From: Candidatus Vagococcus giribetii
GTDB taxonomy: Bacteria; Bacillota; Bacilli; Lactobacillales; Vagococcaceae
Direction: 5' to 3'
DNA: 44,008 nt
NCBI RefSeq assembly: GCF_017316185.1
Contig: NZ_JAFLVX010000024.1
Coordinates: forward strand, 6,027 to 50,034
Below, in pieces: positions 33,225 through 42,293 of this stretch; position 1 is the first letter of the stretch, and the number at the start of each line of letters is the position of its first letter. A program made the position numbers and the translations under genes. The notes below the pieces were generated by a model. The model worked only from the letters and a program-made list of their open reading frames with translations. It ran no database searches and was not told where the DNA came from.

Positions 33225-34604
33225 ATGAACGCTGACCCTGATAGTCAGTCTATTTTATTTAATGTTTTAATTTTAGTGGTGTTAACACTTCTCAATGCCT
33301 TTTTTGCTGCTGCAGAGATGGCTGTTGTGTCTGTTAACAAGAATCGTGTGGAGGCTAAAGCCGATGAGGGAGATAAGGCATCGATTAAATTATTGAGATT
33401 AATCAATGATTCAGGCATGTTTTTATCAACCATTCAAGTAGGGATTACCTTGGTGACTCTTTTACAAGGGGCATCATTAGCCAATTCTTTTGCACGAAAA
33501 TTAGCACCACTATTTGGTGATGTTGCTTGGGCGAAACAAGCTTCACAAATTATTGTGTTGATTGTCTTAACCTATATTTCAATTGTGTTTGGTGAATTAT
33601 ATCCAAAAAGAATCGCTCTGAATAAATCAGAAGAGATTGCCAAGTTTGTGATGGGACCTATTCGCTTGTTGAGTGTTATTATGAAGCCATTTGTTTGGTT
33701 ATTATCTGCCTCAACAAACTTTATTAGTAAAATCACTCCAATGAAATTTGATGATGAAAATGAAAAAATGACACGTGAAGAAATGGCTTATATCATTACG
33801 AATGAAGGTGTCCTAGACTCTGAAGAGTTGGGCATGGTAAAAGGTATTTTCGATATGGATACAACCTTAGCTCGTGAAGTGATGGTTCCTCGTACCGAAG
33901 CTTTTATGATTGATATTCATGATGATGCAATAGAAAATATTGATAAAGTCCTAGATAATAGTTTCTCACGAATTCCTGTGTATGATGATGATAAAGACCG
34001 AATTATTGGGATTTTACATTTAAAGAATTTATTAAAAGAAGCAAGAAAATCAGGTTTTGAGAATTTAGATTTATTAAAAGTTATTCATGAACCATTGTTT
34101 GTTCCTGAAACCATTTTTATTGATGACTTGATGATTGAGTTAAAACGCACTCAAAATCACATGGCGATTCTCTTAGATGAGTATGGTGGTGTGGTAGGAC
34201 TTCTGACATTAGAAGACTTGTTAGAAGAGATTGTTGGTGAGATTGATGATGAGTCAGATGAGCTAACAATTGAAGAGTTATATCATGAAATTGCTGATAA
34301 TGAATACATTGTTCAAGGGAAGATGCCAATTGATGACTTTAATGATATCTTTGGAACGAATCTAGATATGAATGATGTGGATACTATGGCAGGTTATGTG
34401 ATAACCGCTCTTGGAGTGATTCCCGAAAAAGATGAGACTTTATCTTTTGATGTGGAGAATGTGACTTTAACAACTCATAAAGTTGAAGGCACACGTTTGC
34501 TTGAGTTAAAAGCTAAAATTCATGAAATCGAAGAAGAACCTGAAGAAGAAAAGTATCGCCGAATTAAAGGTTTAGGCGATCGAGACAAAGATAAAGATGA
34601 GTAA
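33225..34604 (+). CDS. CNNM/HlyC-CorC family membrane protein with CBS domains
   Basis: ATG 33225 is preferred to ATG 33204 because AGGAGAG (33209-33215) is well placed for it. The 459-residue protein has an N-terminal CNNM/DUF21 domain with about three to four helices (FFAAAEMAVVSVNKNRVE, FGELYPKRIALN), a CBS pair (MVPRTEAFMI; HMAILLDEYGGVVGLLTLED) and a C-terminal CorC/HlyC domain (GTRLLELKAKIHEIEEE). Relatives export magnesium or guard against magnesium excess; the older name hemolysin is probably misleading. A terminator overlaps the stop codon region. Confidence 0.94.
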   Translation: MNADPDSQSILFNVLILVVLTLLNAFFAAAEMAVVSVNKNRVEAKADEGDKASIKLLRLINDSGMFLSTIQVGITLVTLLQGASLANSFARKLAPLFGDVAWAKQASQIIVLIVLTYISIVFGELYPKRIALNKSEEIAKFVMGPIRLLSVIMKPFVWLLSASTNFISKITPMKFDDENEKMTREEMAYIITNEGVLDSEELGMVKGIFDMDTTLAREVMVPRTEAFMIDIHDDAIENIDKVLDNSFSRIPVYDDDKDRIIGILHLKNLLKEARKSGFENLDLLKVIHEPLFVPETIFIDDLMIELKRTQNHMAILLDEYGGVVGLLTLEDLLEEIVGEIDDESDELTIEELYHEIADNEYIVQGKMPIDDFNDIFGTNLDMNDVDTMAGYVITALGVIPEKDETLSFDVENVTLTTHKVEGTRLLELKAKIHEIEEEPEEEKYRRIKGLGDRDKDKDE

Positions 34605-34629
34605 AAGAGAGAAAATATTCTCTCTTTTT
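34603..34629 (+). terminator. Terminator after the CNNM gene
   Basis: AAAAGAGAGAA-AATA-TTCTCTCTTTTT, an 11-bp stem with T run, starting at the stop codon. Confidence 0.85.
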
Positions 34630-34660
34630 CTGTATAGATTGTTTTAGAATGGAGAAAGAA

Positions 34661-36499
34661 ATGAAGAATTTTATTTTAGCATGTCTAATGACGCTAGGTT
34701 TGTCAGTTTCATATGATGTGATCGCAAATAGTAAAGAACCAGCAGTTGTTTACTCAGCCATTCCTAATAATCCAACGTTACTATTGTTTTCATTAATAGG
34801 GATATATTTATTTTTAACTTATGTGCAAAAAAAATCAGTTAAGACTAATTGGTTACAAACGTCTTTATCTTTATTTTTTGCTTATTGCACATGGAGCATA
34901 ACTATATATGAATCTGGTATTAAGACTATTAATCAAATAATCTCTGGAAATTTGGTAGGTGTTTTTTTTAGTGTACTAACTATTGGAAGTTACACAATTA
35001 TCTTAAATGGTATTCAAGGTATATTGACTAACTATATTAAACAACCAAAATTGCTGAGTGTTCCAGAACTTAGAAATTTAGAAAAACCAACTAATTATTT
35101 TGCAAAAAATCCATTTCTGACAAGTTTTGTAATAATTTTTAGTGTTTGGTTAGTTATTGCGATTTCTAGTTTTCCAAGTGTTTTTATGGGGGATTCATTA
35201 GATCAGGTAGAACAATTTTTAGGAATACAGACTAGGACTGCAGCACACCCTGTTTTGTCAACTATGTTTATTGGAGTGTTTGTAAAAATAGGTCAGCTCT
35301 TAGGTCATCCTAATATGGGAGTTTTTCTATATACAGTTAGTCAATTGTTTATAGTTTCTATTTTAGTTTCTTTTAGTATTAATCTTGTTTACGGACTCAC
35401 TAAAAGAGCAGGTAGTTTATTAGCTGTTTCTCTGCTAATTGCATTATTACCTAGTATAAATGGCACAGTGATTTTAGCAACAAAAGATATTATTTTTTCT
35501 GGTTTTTTTGTTTTATATATTGTGACATTAGCTATGTTTTTTTTAGATGAAAAAAAGTTTTTTCAAGATAAATTATGGATTTATCATAGTTTAAGTATTA
35601 TTTTTATGCTGTTGTTTAGATATAATACGATTCATTTTATTGGATTAAGTTTAATTGTGTATATTTTAGCTGAGATTGTTGGCAGAAAAAGAATAATACG
35701 AAAAACATCTTTAGTATTGTTAACGATAGCTACTCTATTTATTGGAAGTGGTATGAACCGTGTATTGGTTTCAGTATTCGCAGAGAAAGATTTAACACCC
35801 AATAGAAGAGAAATGTTATCACTACCTTTTCAACAAACAGCTAGATATATAAAGTATCACGAAGATGAAATTAGTGCAGAAGATAAAGAAATAATTGAAA
35901 GTGTTCTTGATTACGATGTCATAAAGAATAATTATAATCCAGTAAGATCTGATGCAGTGAAAAGGACACATAAAGAAGACGCTACTGATGCAGAGATGAC
36001 TGCTTATTTTAAATTAGTTGCAAAACAAACACTAGCTCATCCGTTAGTAACTTTGGAGTCAGTAACTGCAAGTCATGGAAATCTGTTTAATGTTAATAAA
36101 TCAGTTAATGATTACTATAAAAATGGTGTTGTACTTGATGCAGATGAAAAAGGTATGTTAGCAAGATATGAAGTAATTGGACTTTCAGATTCTAATGTCT
36201 TTTTAAAATTAAATAAAGTTAGACTCTTTTTCTATTCACTCTGGGATAGGTTACCTATTTTGTCTCAAATTAATAATTATGGTGTCCAAATGTTTGTTTT
36301 TTTAAGTTTATTTGTGCTGTGTTTAAGAAAAAAATATTTTGAATTAGTAGCTATTTTTATTCCAGTAGGTGCTTTTGTAGGTACTCTAATTGCTGGACCT
36401 ATTACACAAGGCTATTTAAGGTATGAATTACCTGTTATTTTGATTACGCCAATTCTTTTTGTTTTGACAGTAAGTACATTCAAAAAAAATCAAAGTTAG
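34661..36499 (+). CDS. DUF6020-like polytopic membrane protein, probable GT-C-type glycosyltransferase
   Basis: ATG 34661 has GGAGAAAG just upstream and is preferred to ATG 34649. The protein of about 612 residues has 12 or more hydrophobic helices. An extracytoplasmic loop after helix 5 holds SFPSVFMGDSLDQVEQFLG followed by RTAAHPVLSTMFIG, with acidic and His residues as in GT-C enzymes. A later one carries the LFRYNTIHF segment. It resembles DUF6020 family proteins, thought to be glycosyltransferase-like. It could transfer a sugar from a lipid carrier to a surface polymer, working with the GT2, DUF2304 and EamA genes 2 kb downstream (inference). AT-richer than its left neighbour. Confidence 0.8.
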   Translation: MKNFILACLMTLGLSVSYDVIANSKEPAVVYSAIPNNPTLLLFSLIGIYLFLTYVQKKSVKTNWLQTSLSLFFAYCTWSITIYESGIKTINQIISGNLVGVFFSVLTIGSYTIILNGIQGILTNYIKQPKLLSVPELRNLEKPTNYFAKNPFLTSFVIIFSVWLVIAISSFPSVFMGDSLDQVEQFLGIQTRTAAHPVLSTMFIGVFVKIGQLLGHPNMGVFLYTVSQLFIVSILVSFSINLVYGLTKRAGSLLAVSLLIALLPSINGTVILATKDIIFSGFFVLYIVTLAMFFLDEKKFFQDKLWIYHSLSIIFMLLFRYNTIHFIGLSLIVYILAEIVGRKRIIRKTSLVLLTIATLFIGSGMNRVLVSVFAEKDLTPNRREMLSLPFQQTARYIKYHEDEISAEDKEIIESVLDYDVIKNNYNPVRSDAVKRTHKEDATDAEMTAYFKLVAKQTLAHPLVTLESVTASHGNLFNVNKSVNDYYKNGVVLDADEKGMLARYEVIGLSDSNVFLKLNKVRLFFYSLWDRLPILSQINNYGVQMFVFLSLFVLCLRKKYFELVAIFIPVGAFVGTLIAGPITQGYLRYELPVILITPILFVLTVSTFKKNQS

Positions 36500-36560
36500 G
36501 ATATTATATCTTTACTGTTTCTCCTTATAGATTAGAGAAAAGTTATTTAAAATTTTTTTA

Positions 36561-36594
36561 GAAAGAGGCTGACGTTTGGGAGCCTCTTTCTTTA
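36561..36594 (+). terminator. Terminator after the DUF6020-like gene
   Basis: GAAAGAGGCT (36561-36570) and AGCCTCTTTC (36581-36590) form a perfect 10-bp stem with a 10-nt loop, followed by TTT. Confidence 0.85.
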
Positions 36595-36603
36595 TGCACA
36601 TTT

Positions 36604-37438
36604 TTAGCTATTAAATTGGCTGGAAAGTGGAAACATATCTTAACAATTTTTACTTTACAATCTGTTGTAATTTATATAGCAGACTCTTTTAATCAAGATG
36701 TCTTTGGTTATGGAATTATGTTATTAATAGTGGCTCTATTCTTTAAAATGATGAAGAAAAAATTCAAGAACGTGATTTGTTTCTCTTTATTGGTTTGTGC
36801 ATAGTTCCTATCTATACTAAATTACCTTACAGTGTTTTAACGGGTTTAGACCTCTTTATTGCACCTAGACGTTTTAAGAACAAAAAAGCATATAACTTTA
36901 TGCTAGCTGGTATCATAGTAGTTATTCTTGTTTATTAGTTATTCTAAAACCAAAGGAATAGACTCGATTAATGAAAATGCTTATGTAGTTAAACAAGTGG
37001 ATTACATTAATCATAATTTTGACGTCTTTCTAGGTTCTTAATTTGCAAGTATGTATGTGACAATAGCTAAGTTTGGACAACTATCTTCACTTGGGTGGGA
37101 TTGAAAAGGTTCTGTTCCATTAGCTTTAATCAACTTAATTTGCATAGGAATTGTTATGGGATTTCCTATGAAGTATGTTGAAAAAGTAAATAAATGGACT
37201 AAACTTGATACTATTTTTATAACCTTTTTAACATCTATTTTAATTTACATGTCTATGTATTTAACATTTAACCTAGACGGAGGTTGGTAAAAATTATTTG
37301 TCGGGTGTTCAAGCAATATATTCTGCGGATTTGCTTATGTTATTATCAGTAGTGATGAATTATTCTGAATTTATTGGTACAATTGAGGAGAATTACGTTA
37401 CTAAAAGACCGATGCAAGTCTTAGTTTTTTGTTATTAG
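36604..37438 (+). pseudogene. Decayed DUF2142-like membrane protein gene
   Basis: Fragments of one polytopic protein can be read by switching frames. Frame one gives IADSFNQDVFGYGIMLLIVAL (36676 on). A second gives ERDLFLFIGLCIVPIYTKLPY and GLDLFIAPRRFKNKKAYNF (ending at a stop near 36938). A further fragment gives INLICIGIVMGFPMKYVEK. The last, 37295-37438, gives YLSGVQAIYSADLLMLL, which recalls the G-V-Q-G-R-Y-F-x-P segment of DUF2142. Several frameshifts and stops (for example TAA near 37041 and TGA near 37104) make it non-functional. DUF2142 proteins are probable GT-C enzymes of surface glycan clusters. Confidence 0.7.
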
Positions 37439-37497
37439 TTTGGGCGATTGCTTCATGTATTGGGGTTTATTACTGAATATAAAAGAGGTGCTACATT

Positions 37498-37715
37498 TTG
37501 AAATAAATTATTCTGGCAGGAGGATAATCAAGACATGGAAGCTACCTCGATTGAAGAAAAGCGAATCACGCAGTCACAGGTTATACTTTTATGACGATGA
37601 CGTGATTGATATTGGTAAAAATAATAAACTATCTGAATGCGGTGAATCGGAGATTACTGATATGAATCCTGCTTATTTAGATAGAGGTGATTTATCAGAT
37701 GAGTTAATAGGGCAG
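37498..37715 (+). pseudogene. Remnant of rmlA (glucose-1-phosphate thymidylyltransferase)
   Basis: AAGAGGTG is followed by TTG AAA TAA ATT ATT CTG, which reads as the RmlA start M-K-x-I-I-L-A-G-G with a stop at the third codon and another after the glycines. A large internal deletion then joins this to the later segment ATSIEEK, and after a frameshift to LYFYDDDVIDIGKNNKLSEC and GESEITDMNPAYLDRGDLSDE, a clear RmlA block. About two thirds of the gene is missing. A 99-codon frame at 37440-37739 is only an accident of this debris. Confidence 0.85.
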
Positions 37716-37952
37716 CCGAATATACCTACAAGGATGTGAATAATCGATTGGGACATGATTTAAGATATGCCATTGAATCAACAAAGTTAAAAAAAGAACT
37801 AAGTTCGACACCAGAGTTTATTGAATTTTGAGTCAGGTTTAAAAGACACGATTGTTTGCTTACTGGAAACAGTCATTGATAGGAAAAAGAAAGAACAATC
37901 CGTAGAAGTAATTACGTTAAAAAAGGCCAATAGAAACGAAAGAGGACTTTAA
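37716..37952 (+). pseudogene. Remnant of rmlB (dTDP-glucose 4,6-dehydratase), C-terminal end only
   Basis: From about 37730 one frame reads KDVNNRLGHDLRYAIESTKL and KKELSSTPEFIEF, matching the R-x-G-H-D-x-R-Y-A-I-D-x-x-K-L-x-x-E-L block near the end of RmlB. A one-base frameshift at about 37829 restores FESGLKDTI and the tail to the TAA at 37950-37952. The N-terminal two thirds (Rossmann fold and active site) are absent, and rmlC, normally next to rmlA, is missing entirely. Confidence 0.85.
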
Positions 37953-37953
37953 G

Positions 37954-38186
37954 ATGGTTTTAATCGTTGGTAGTTTAGGTCAATTAGGTCGAGAATTATG
38001 TCATTTGTTTGATGAAACAAGTACATCTTACGTGGTGCTTCTGCAGAGTTTTCGCAAAACGCAGAGTGTCCTAAATATTCAGTTTTAGATTTGAGTAAAA
38101 CAAAAGAAACTGGATATATTATTCTAACTTGGCAAGAGGCATTGAATAATTTCTTTTTTTCAGATAAAATGAATCAAAATGAGTAA
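37954..38186 (+). pseudogene. Remnant of rmlD (dTDP-4-dehydrorhamnose reductase)
   Basis: ATG 37954 opens MVLIVGSLGQLGRELCHLFD, the RmlD Rossmann motif G-x-x-G-Q-L-G. After about 28 codons a large internal deletion with a frame change joins it to the C-terminal block AEFSQNAECPKYSVLDLSKT, KETGYIILTWQEALNNFF, ending at TAA 38184-38186. The catalytic middle is lost. Confidence 0.85.
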
Positions 38187-38280
38187 TGTTTTATATATGG
38201 ATATAAACAAATGAAGTATGAGGTATTTAATTAACTATTCATTTGTATTTAGACATGTAATATTAATAAGGAGAATATAA

Positions 38281-38994
38281 ATGAAAGTACTAATTATAAT
38301 ACCTGCTTATAATGAAGAGGCAAGTATTTTTAAAACGGCAAGTTCAATCGAGTCGTTTAAACAAAACGTTAAGTTTGAGTTAGATTATATTGTTATTAAT
38401 GATGGATCAACAGATAAAACTAAAGATATATTAGTGGAAAATAATATACCAGCTGTTCACTTGATCAAAAATTTAGGAATTGGTGGTGCTGTACAGACTG
38501 GGTATATTTATGCTGAACAAAATGATTATGATATAGCTGTTCAATTTGATGGTGATGGACAACATGATATTGAATCTATTGAAAATTTAGTTGAACCAAT
38601 TATAAAAAAAGAGGCTGATTTTACTATCGGTTCGCGTTTTGTTGAAGGATCTCCTTCAGAGTTCAAAACATCTTTTTCTAGAAGAGTCGGAATTAACTTG
38701 ATTTCGTTTTTTATCAAATTTAAAACAAAAGTTACAATTCTTGACGTGACTTCAGGCTATCGTGCAGCTAATAAAGACGTGATTAAATATTTTGCTAAAC
38801 ACTATCCTAAGAAATATCCAGAACCAGAAACTAATGCTATTTTGATTAAACAAAATAGAAAAGTTAAAGAAGTGGGCGTCAATATGTTTGAAAGATTAGA
38901 AGGAAAATCATCAATCACACCTATCAAATCAGTTAGATATATGATTGAGGTACTGACGTCAATTCTTATCTTGTCAGATAGGGGGAATCATTAA
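38281..38994 (+). CDS. GT2 family glycosyltransferase, dolichol-phosphate-mannose-synthase type
   Basis: The 237-residue protein has the GT-A fold signature VLIIIPAYNEEASI, VINDGSTDKT, the metal site FDGDGQHD and FTIGSRFVEG. There are no membrane helices, as in soluble DPM1-type enzymes that charge undecaprenyl phosphate with one sugar. AAGGAGAATA precedes the ATG. Its stop overlaps the next start (TAATG). With the DUF2304 and EamA-like genes it forms a compact three-gene unit seen in many surface-glycan clusters. The sugar is unknown. Confidence 0.93.
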   Translation: MKVLIIIPAYNEEASIFKTASSIESFKQNVKFELDYIVINDGSTDKTKDILVENNIPAVHLIKNLGIGGAVQTGYIYAEQNDYDIAVQFDGDGQHDIESIENLVEPIIKKEADFTIGSRFVEGSPSEFKTSFSRRVGINLISFFIKFKTKVTILDVTSGYRAANKDVIKYFAKHYPKKYPEPETNAILIKQNRKVKEVGVNMFERLEGKSSITPIKSVRYMIEVLTSILILSDRGNH

Positions 38995-39344
38995 TGACTA
39001 GTATTTCAATATTTATGATTTTGTTATCAGTATTGTTTTTAGTATTTATCATTCGTTTGATTAGACAATCAACTTTTACTTTGGAAAATTCATTGTTATG
39101 GTTAGGGATTGGTATTATTATGTTGCTCTTCTCTGTTTTTCCTGGGATCCCCGAATATTTTAGTACGTTATTTGGCTTTGAAACTATGTCTAATTTTTTA
39201 TTAGTTATGGCTGTGTTATTTAGTTTAATTCAGTTAATTGTTTTTACAAAACATATTACAAAGCAAACAAATGAAATTAAATCACTAATTCAAGAAGTAT
39301 CAATATTAAAAGAAAAAATAGAAAGAATGGGTAAAGAAAAATGA
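38994..39344 (+). CDS. DUF2304 small membrane protein
   Basis: The 116-residue protein has three hydrophobic helices (IFMILLSVLFLVFIIRLI, LLWLGIGIIMLLFSVFP, FLLVMAVLFSLIQLIVF) and a charged coiled-coil C-terminus (IKSLIQEVSILKEKIERMGK). This is the typical layout of DUF2304. The family has no established reaction but is regularly encoded right after DPM1-type GT2 enzymes, so it may dock or help that enzyme at the membrane. It overlaps both neighbours by a few bases. Confidence 0.92.
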   Translation: MTSISIFMILLSVLFLVFIIRLIRQSTFTLENSLLWLGIGIIMLLFSVFPGIPEYFSTLFGFETMSNFLLVMAVLFSLIQLIVFTKHITKQTNEIKSLIQEVSILKEKIERMGKEK

Positions 39345-39682
39345 TTTTGTTTTTTGTTTATGTAATTTTGTCATCATCTGGAATTATCCTTTTTAAATTA
39401 GGATCTTCGGACTTATCAATCAAAATGATTAACAGTCAATTAAATATGAATTTTCCAACCTTAAGTTTATTAGGTTTATTTTGTTACTTATTAAGCTTTA
39501 TTTTATGGATGATTATTATTTCTAAGTCAGATGTTAGTTTTATTGTGCCACTAGGACTAGGGATTACAAATGTATTGATTTTAGCTGGTTCAGTTATATT
39601 TTTAAAAGAAACAATTAGTACAAATGCAATGATTGGTATCGCTCTAATTTTAGCTGGAGTCTTATTAATGAATATTAAATAA
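39341..39682 (+). CDS. EamA/SMR-like small transporter, probable lipid-sugar flippase subunit
   Basis: The 113-residue protein has four helices and the end of an EamA repeat (VSFIVPLGLGITNVLILAG, then FLKETISTNAMIGIALILAG). Proteins of this size next to GT2 enzymes resemble ArnE/ArnF, which flip undecaprenyl-phosphate-linked sugars. It starts 4 bp inside the DUF2304 gene. With the GT2 enzyme it could make and flip a lipid-linked sugar for a GT-C transferase such as the gene at 34661 (inference). Confidence 0.88.
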   Translation: MILFFVYVILSSSGIILFKLGSSDLSIKMINSQLNMNFPTLSLLGLFCYLLSFILWMIIISKSDVSFIVPLGLGITNVLILAGSVIFLKETISTNAMIGIALILAGVLLMNIK

Positions 39683-39701
39683 TTTTATAAGTATAACGAT
39701 A

Positions 39702-39743
39702 AAAGATTGTGGAAATATTTTATTTCTATGATCTTTATTTTTT
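39702..39743 (+). terminator. Probable terminator after the GT2-DUF2304-EamA unit
   Basis: AAAGAT/ATCTTT outer and GAAATA/TATTTC inner arms with a 4-nt internal mismatch, followed by ATTTTTT. Weaker than the others because the stem is AT-rich and interrupted. Confidence 0.5.
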
Positions 39744-39888
39744 AGGTTAATATTCTATTTTTTTGTGTATTAAATTAATCAAATTATAACTTTATACTGA
39801 CATTTTGATAAAAAAACAAAAAACTATAGTTAATGAACAATTTAAATGCGATAATAAATCATATGAGATTAAAAAGGTGGGGAAATGA

Positions 39889-42273
39889 ATGAAAAAGAAT
39901 ATGGTTCTGTTGGTATTAGGTTCATTGTTGTGTCCTATGGTATTAGCTACCGCTGAGAGTGTGGTAGATAATAGGCAGAGCACATTAGAATCTAAAGACG
40001 AGCTAAGTATTACGACAAGTTCAGAAATGCCTGAATTTACTGAAGCTATCGAAAGTTCGTCATCAGAAGTAGAGGAAGTTGAAAGAACTATTTTAAGTAC
40101 ATCAAGTTCTGAAGAGGAGAGTTTGGAAGAACGAATTGAAAGAATTTTAAAAGAAGCTACGACACCAGAAGAATATCAGGAAGTACTTGAATATATCAAA
40201 CAAACAACTGACTATAATCAAGTTGAGAAAAATGATATAGATAGTTATAGTTTTAAAAGTAGTGTTAATCGTGCTAGCCAGGCAAAGGGAGTAGCAGAAT
40301 TTTTAGGAATTTCAAAACAGCAATTATTAAATGAATTACAAGCCCATGAGTATGATAATTTCTATTTAGGAACACCATTTAGAGGTCTATGGACACCTAG
40401 TGTCCAATGTATGAGTCCAAATGGCGCACCTAATCGTTATGGACCAGGATTTAACTGTACTGGTTTTGTTGCTACAGCTTTTCAACGTGCCGGTGGGGAC
40501 TTAAGAAGAATTACTAATGTTGCCAATGCTTGGGGTGATGTCTGTAATGCCTATAACTGGCGTGATGCTCTAAGACCAAACACAGAGCATTATGCTTTTA
40601 ATTCAGTTAATGAGTTACTAGCTAGTGGTAAGGCTGAGAAAGGTGATGTGATTTATTTTGAGCCAGACTACACTGCTCCTAATTTTGACTGTCATATTGG
40701 TTTTTTTTGGGGAAGCCGCTCAAACGAAAACTTAATGTGGCATTCTTATGATAGAAATATAAAAAGTAATATTAAATCAGCTACGCCATTTACAAAAATT
40801 TATTTATTTAAATTAGGCAATGACAAAAATGCAGTAATTCATGATAAAAAAATGAATCATAAAAGATTTATTGAAAAAACGAGTGCATCAGTTTACTCTA
40901 GACCTTATCAGAGTGGTGATAAAAGTATTGATACGACAAAAGGGCTTTATCATCAAGAAGTTTTAGTTACTAGAGAAGTAAGAAATGGGCATGGTACTTG
41001 GCAAGAAATTACGTATAAGAATAACAATCGCACTAAAAAAGGGTGGATACAGTCTGGTGAAATGTCAGATGTTATTAATAAAGCCTCCTATAAAAAACGG
41101 TTGGCTATTAGAAGTAATAAAGCGGATCTTTATAAAGATCCATATATTCCGGGAGTTAAAACTGTTAGTGTATTACAAAACAAGAAAACATTACCAGTTA
41201 GTATAAGTCAAAAAGCTACAACTGGGTATGGAGAGTGGTACAAAGTTAGTTTTATTGATGGTAAAGCAGAAAGAAACGGATGGATGAAATCAACGGATTT
41301 CGCTGCTATTGTGAATCAACAAAAAATCGAAAAAGAAGTAACTGTAAATAAAGATTATGGAGCAATTTATAATGCCCCTTACACAGGTTCTGTTGATGAT
41401 AAACAAGTCGATTTGACTACTGAATTAGTTAACAAGGAAATACCGGTTCTGGAAGAAGCTTATACTGGTTACGGTCATTGGTATCGAATAGATACAACTA
41501 TTGATAATGTTGTATATCAGGGTTGGATAAAAGAAACTGATGTTGAAGATTATATTGGGTACGAAAATGTAACCGGACGAATGTTAATAAATAAAAACTA
41601 TGGTTCAGTTTATGATTCTCCTTATGTCGAAGGTAAGACTAAACAAGTTGACAATTTAAATGGTATGCTAAATGAGATTGTAACTATTAGTGCGAAAGCT
41701 AATACAAATAAAGGGACATGGTATCAGGTAAAATATACTAAGAATAAAAAGACTAGTAAGGGATGGATAAAGTCATTAGATTTGGTAGATATTGTAGAAC
41801 AGCAGAATATATCAAAAAAAATGACTATTAATAAAAATCATGGATCAATTTATGATAAACCTTATACTAGTCCAGATGTGACTCAAGAAATTGGAAAAAC
41901 TGATGGTCTTAAAGATTTTGAAATTACAGTAATAGAAGAGGCTAAAACAGGTTATGGGCAGTGGTATAGAACAGAATTTGAACTTGAAGATAGACTAGTT
42001 AATGGATGGATAAAACAAACTGATTTAGAAGAGTACTTTAATTATCAGATACTAGATACTCAGAAAACTATAAATAAAAATTATGGTTCAGTTTATGATT
42101 CACCTTATGTAGCTGGTCATACTAAACAAATTGAAAAGTTAAATGGTTTAGAGAATGAGGTAGTTGAAGTTTCGGCTGTAGCAGAAACAGACTATGGAGT
42201 TTGGTTTGAATCGACTTATAAAAGTAAAGATAAATCTTTTAAGGGGTGGATAAAATCAAAAGATTTAAAATAA
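39889..42273 (+). CDS. Secreted NlpC/P60-like wall hydrolase with six GW repeats
   Basis: The 794-residue protein has a signal peptide (ending LATAES), a Ser/Glu-rich linker and a catalytic domain at about residues 130-305. Its probable Cys is C190 in GFNCTGFVATAFQRAGG and its His is H269 in CHIGFFWG, as in NlpC/P60-type peptidases or amidases. Six SH3-like GW modules of about 78 residues follow, each with a NKNYGSVYDSPY-like start and a G-x-W-Y...K-G-W-I-K end. GW modules bind teichoic acids. AAGGTGGGG precedes the ATG. It shares repeats, direction and a 20-bp gap with the GH25 gene, so they form an operon. The N-terminal family is close to NlpC/P60 but not certain. Confidence 0.88.
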   Translation: MKKNMVLLVLGSLLCPMVLATAESVVDNRQSTLESKDELSITTSSEMPEFTEAIESSSSEVEEVERTILSTSSSEEESLEERIERILKEATTPEEYQEVLEYIKQTTDYNQVEKNDIDSYSFKSSVNRASQAKGVAEFLGISKQQLLNELQAHEYDNFYLGTPFRGLWTPSVQCMSPNGAPNRYGPGFNCTGFVATAFQRAGGDLRRITNVANAWGDVCNAYNWRDALRPNTEHYAFNSVNELLASGKAEKGDVIYFEPDYTAPNFDCHIGFFWGSRSNENLMWHSYDRNIKSNIKSATPFTKIYLFKLGNDKNAVIHDKKMNHKRFIEKTSASVYSRPYQSGDKSIDTTKGLYHQEVLVTREVRNGHGTWQEITYKNNNRTKKGWIQSGEMSDVINKASYKKRLAIRSNKADLYKDPYIPGVKTVSVLQNKKTLPVSISQKATTGYGEWYKVSFIDGKAERNGWMKSTDFAAIVNQQKIEKEVTVNKDYGAIYNAPYTGSVDDKQVDLTTELVNKEIPVLEEAYTGYGHWYRIDTTIDNVVYQGWIKETDVEDYIGYENVTGRMLINKNYGSVYDSPYVEGKTKQVDNLNGMLNEIVTISAKANTNKGTWYQVKYTKNKKTSKGWIKSLDLVDIVEQQNISKKMTINKNHGSIYDKPYTSPDVTQEIGKTDGLKDFEITVIEEAKTGYGQWYRTEFELEDRLVNGWIKQTDLEEYFNYQILDTQKTINKNYGSVYDSPYVAGHTKQIEKLNGLENEVVEVSAVAETDYGVWFESTYKSKDKSFKGWIKSKDLK

Positions 42274-42293
42274 AATTATGAGGAGTATTAGAT

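Noticed and set aside
36616-36804. A 62-codon open frame with hydrophobic sequence
   Set aside because: It continues in another frame as the same DUF2142-like protein, so it is the first fragment of a pseudogene.
37440-37739. A 99-codon open frame that could be called a hypothetical gene
   Set aside because: Its second half is an RmlA block and its first half overlaps the rmlA start in another frame; it arises from deletion and frameshift debris.
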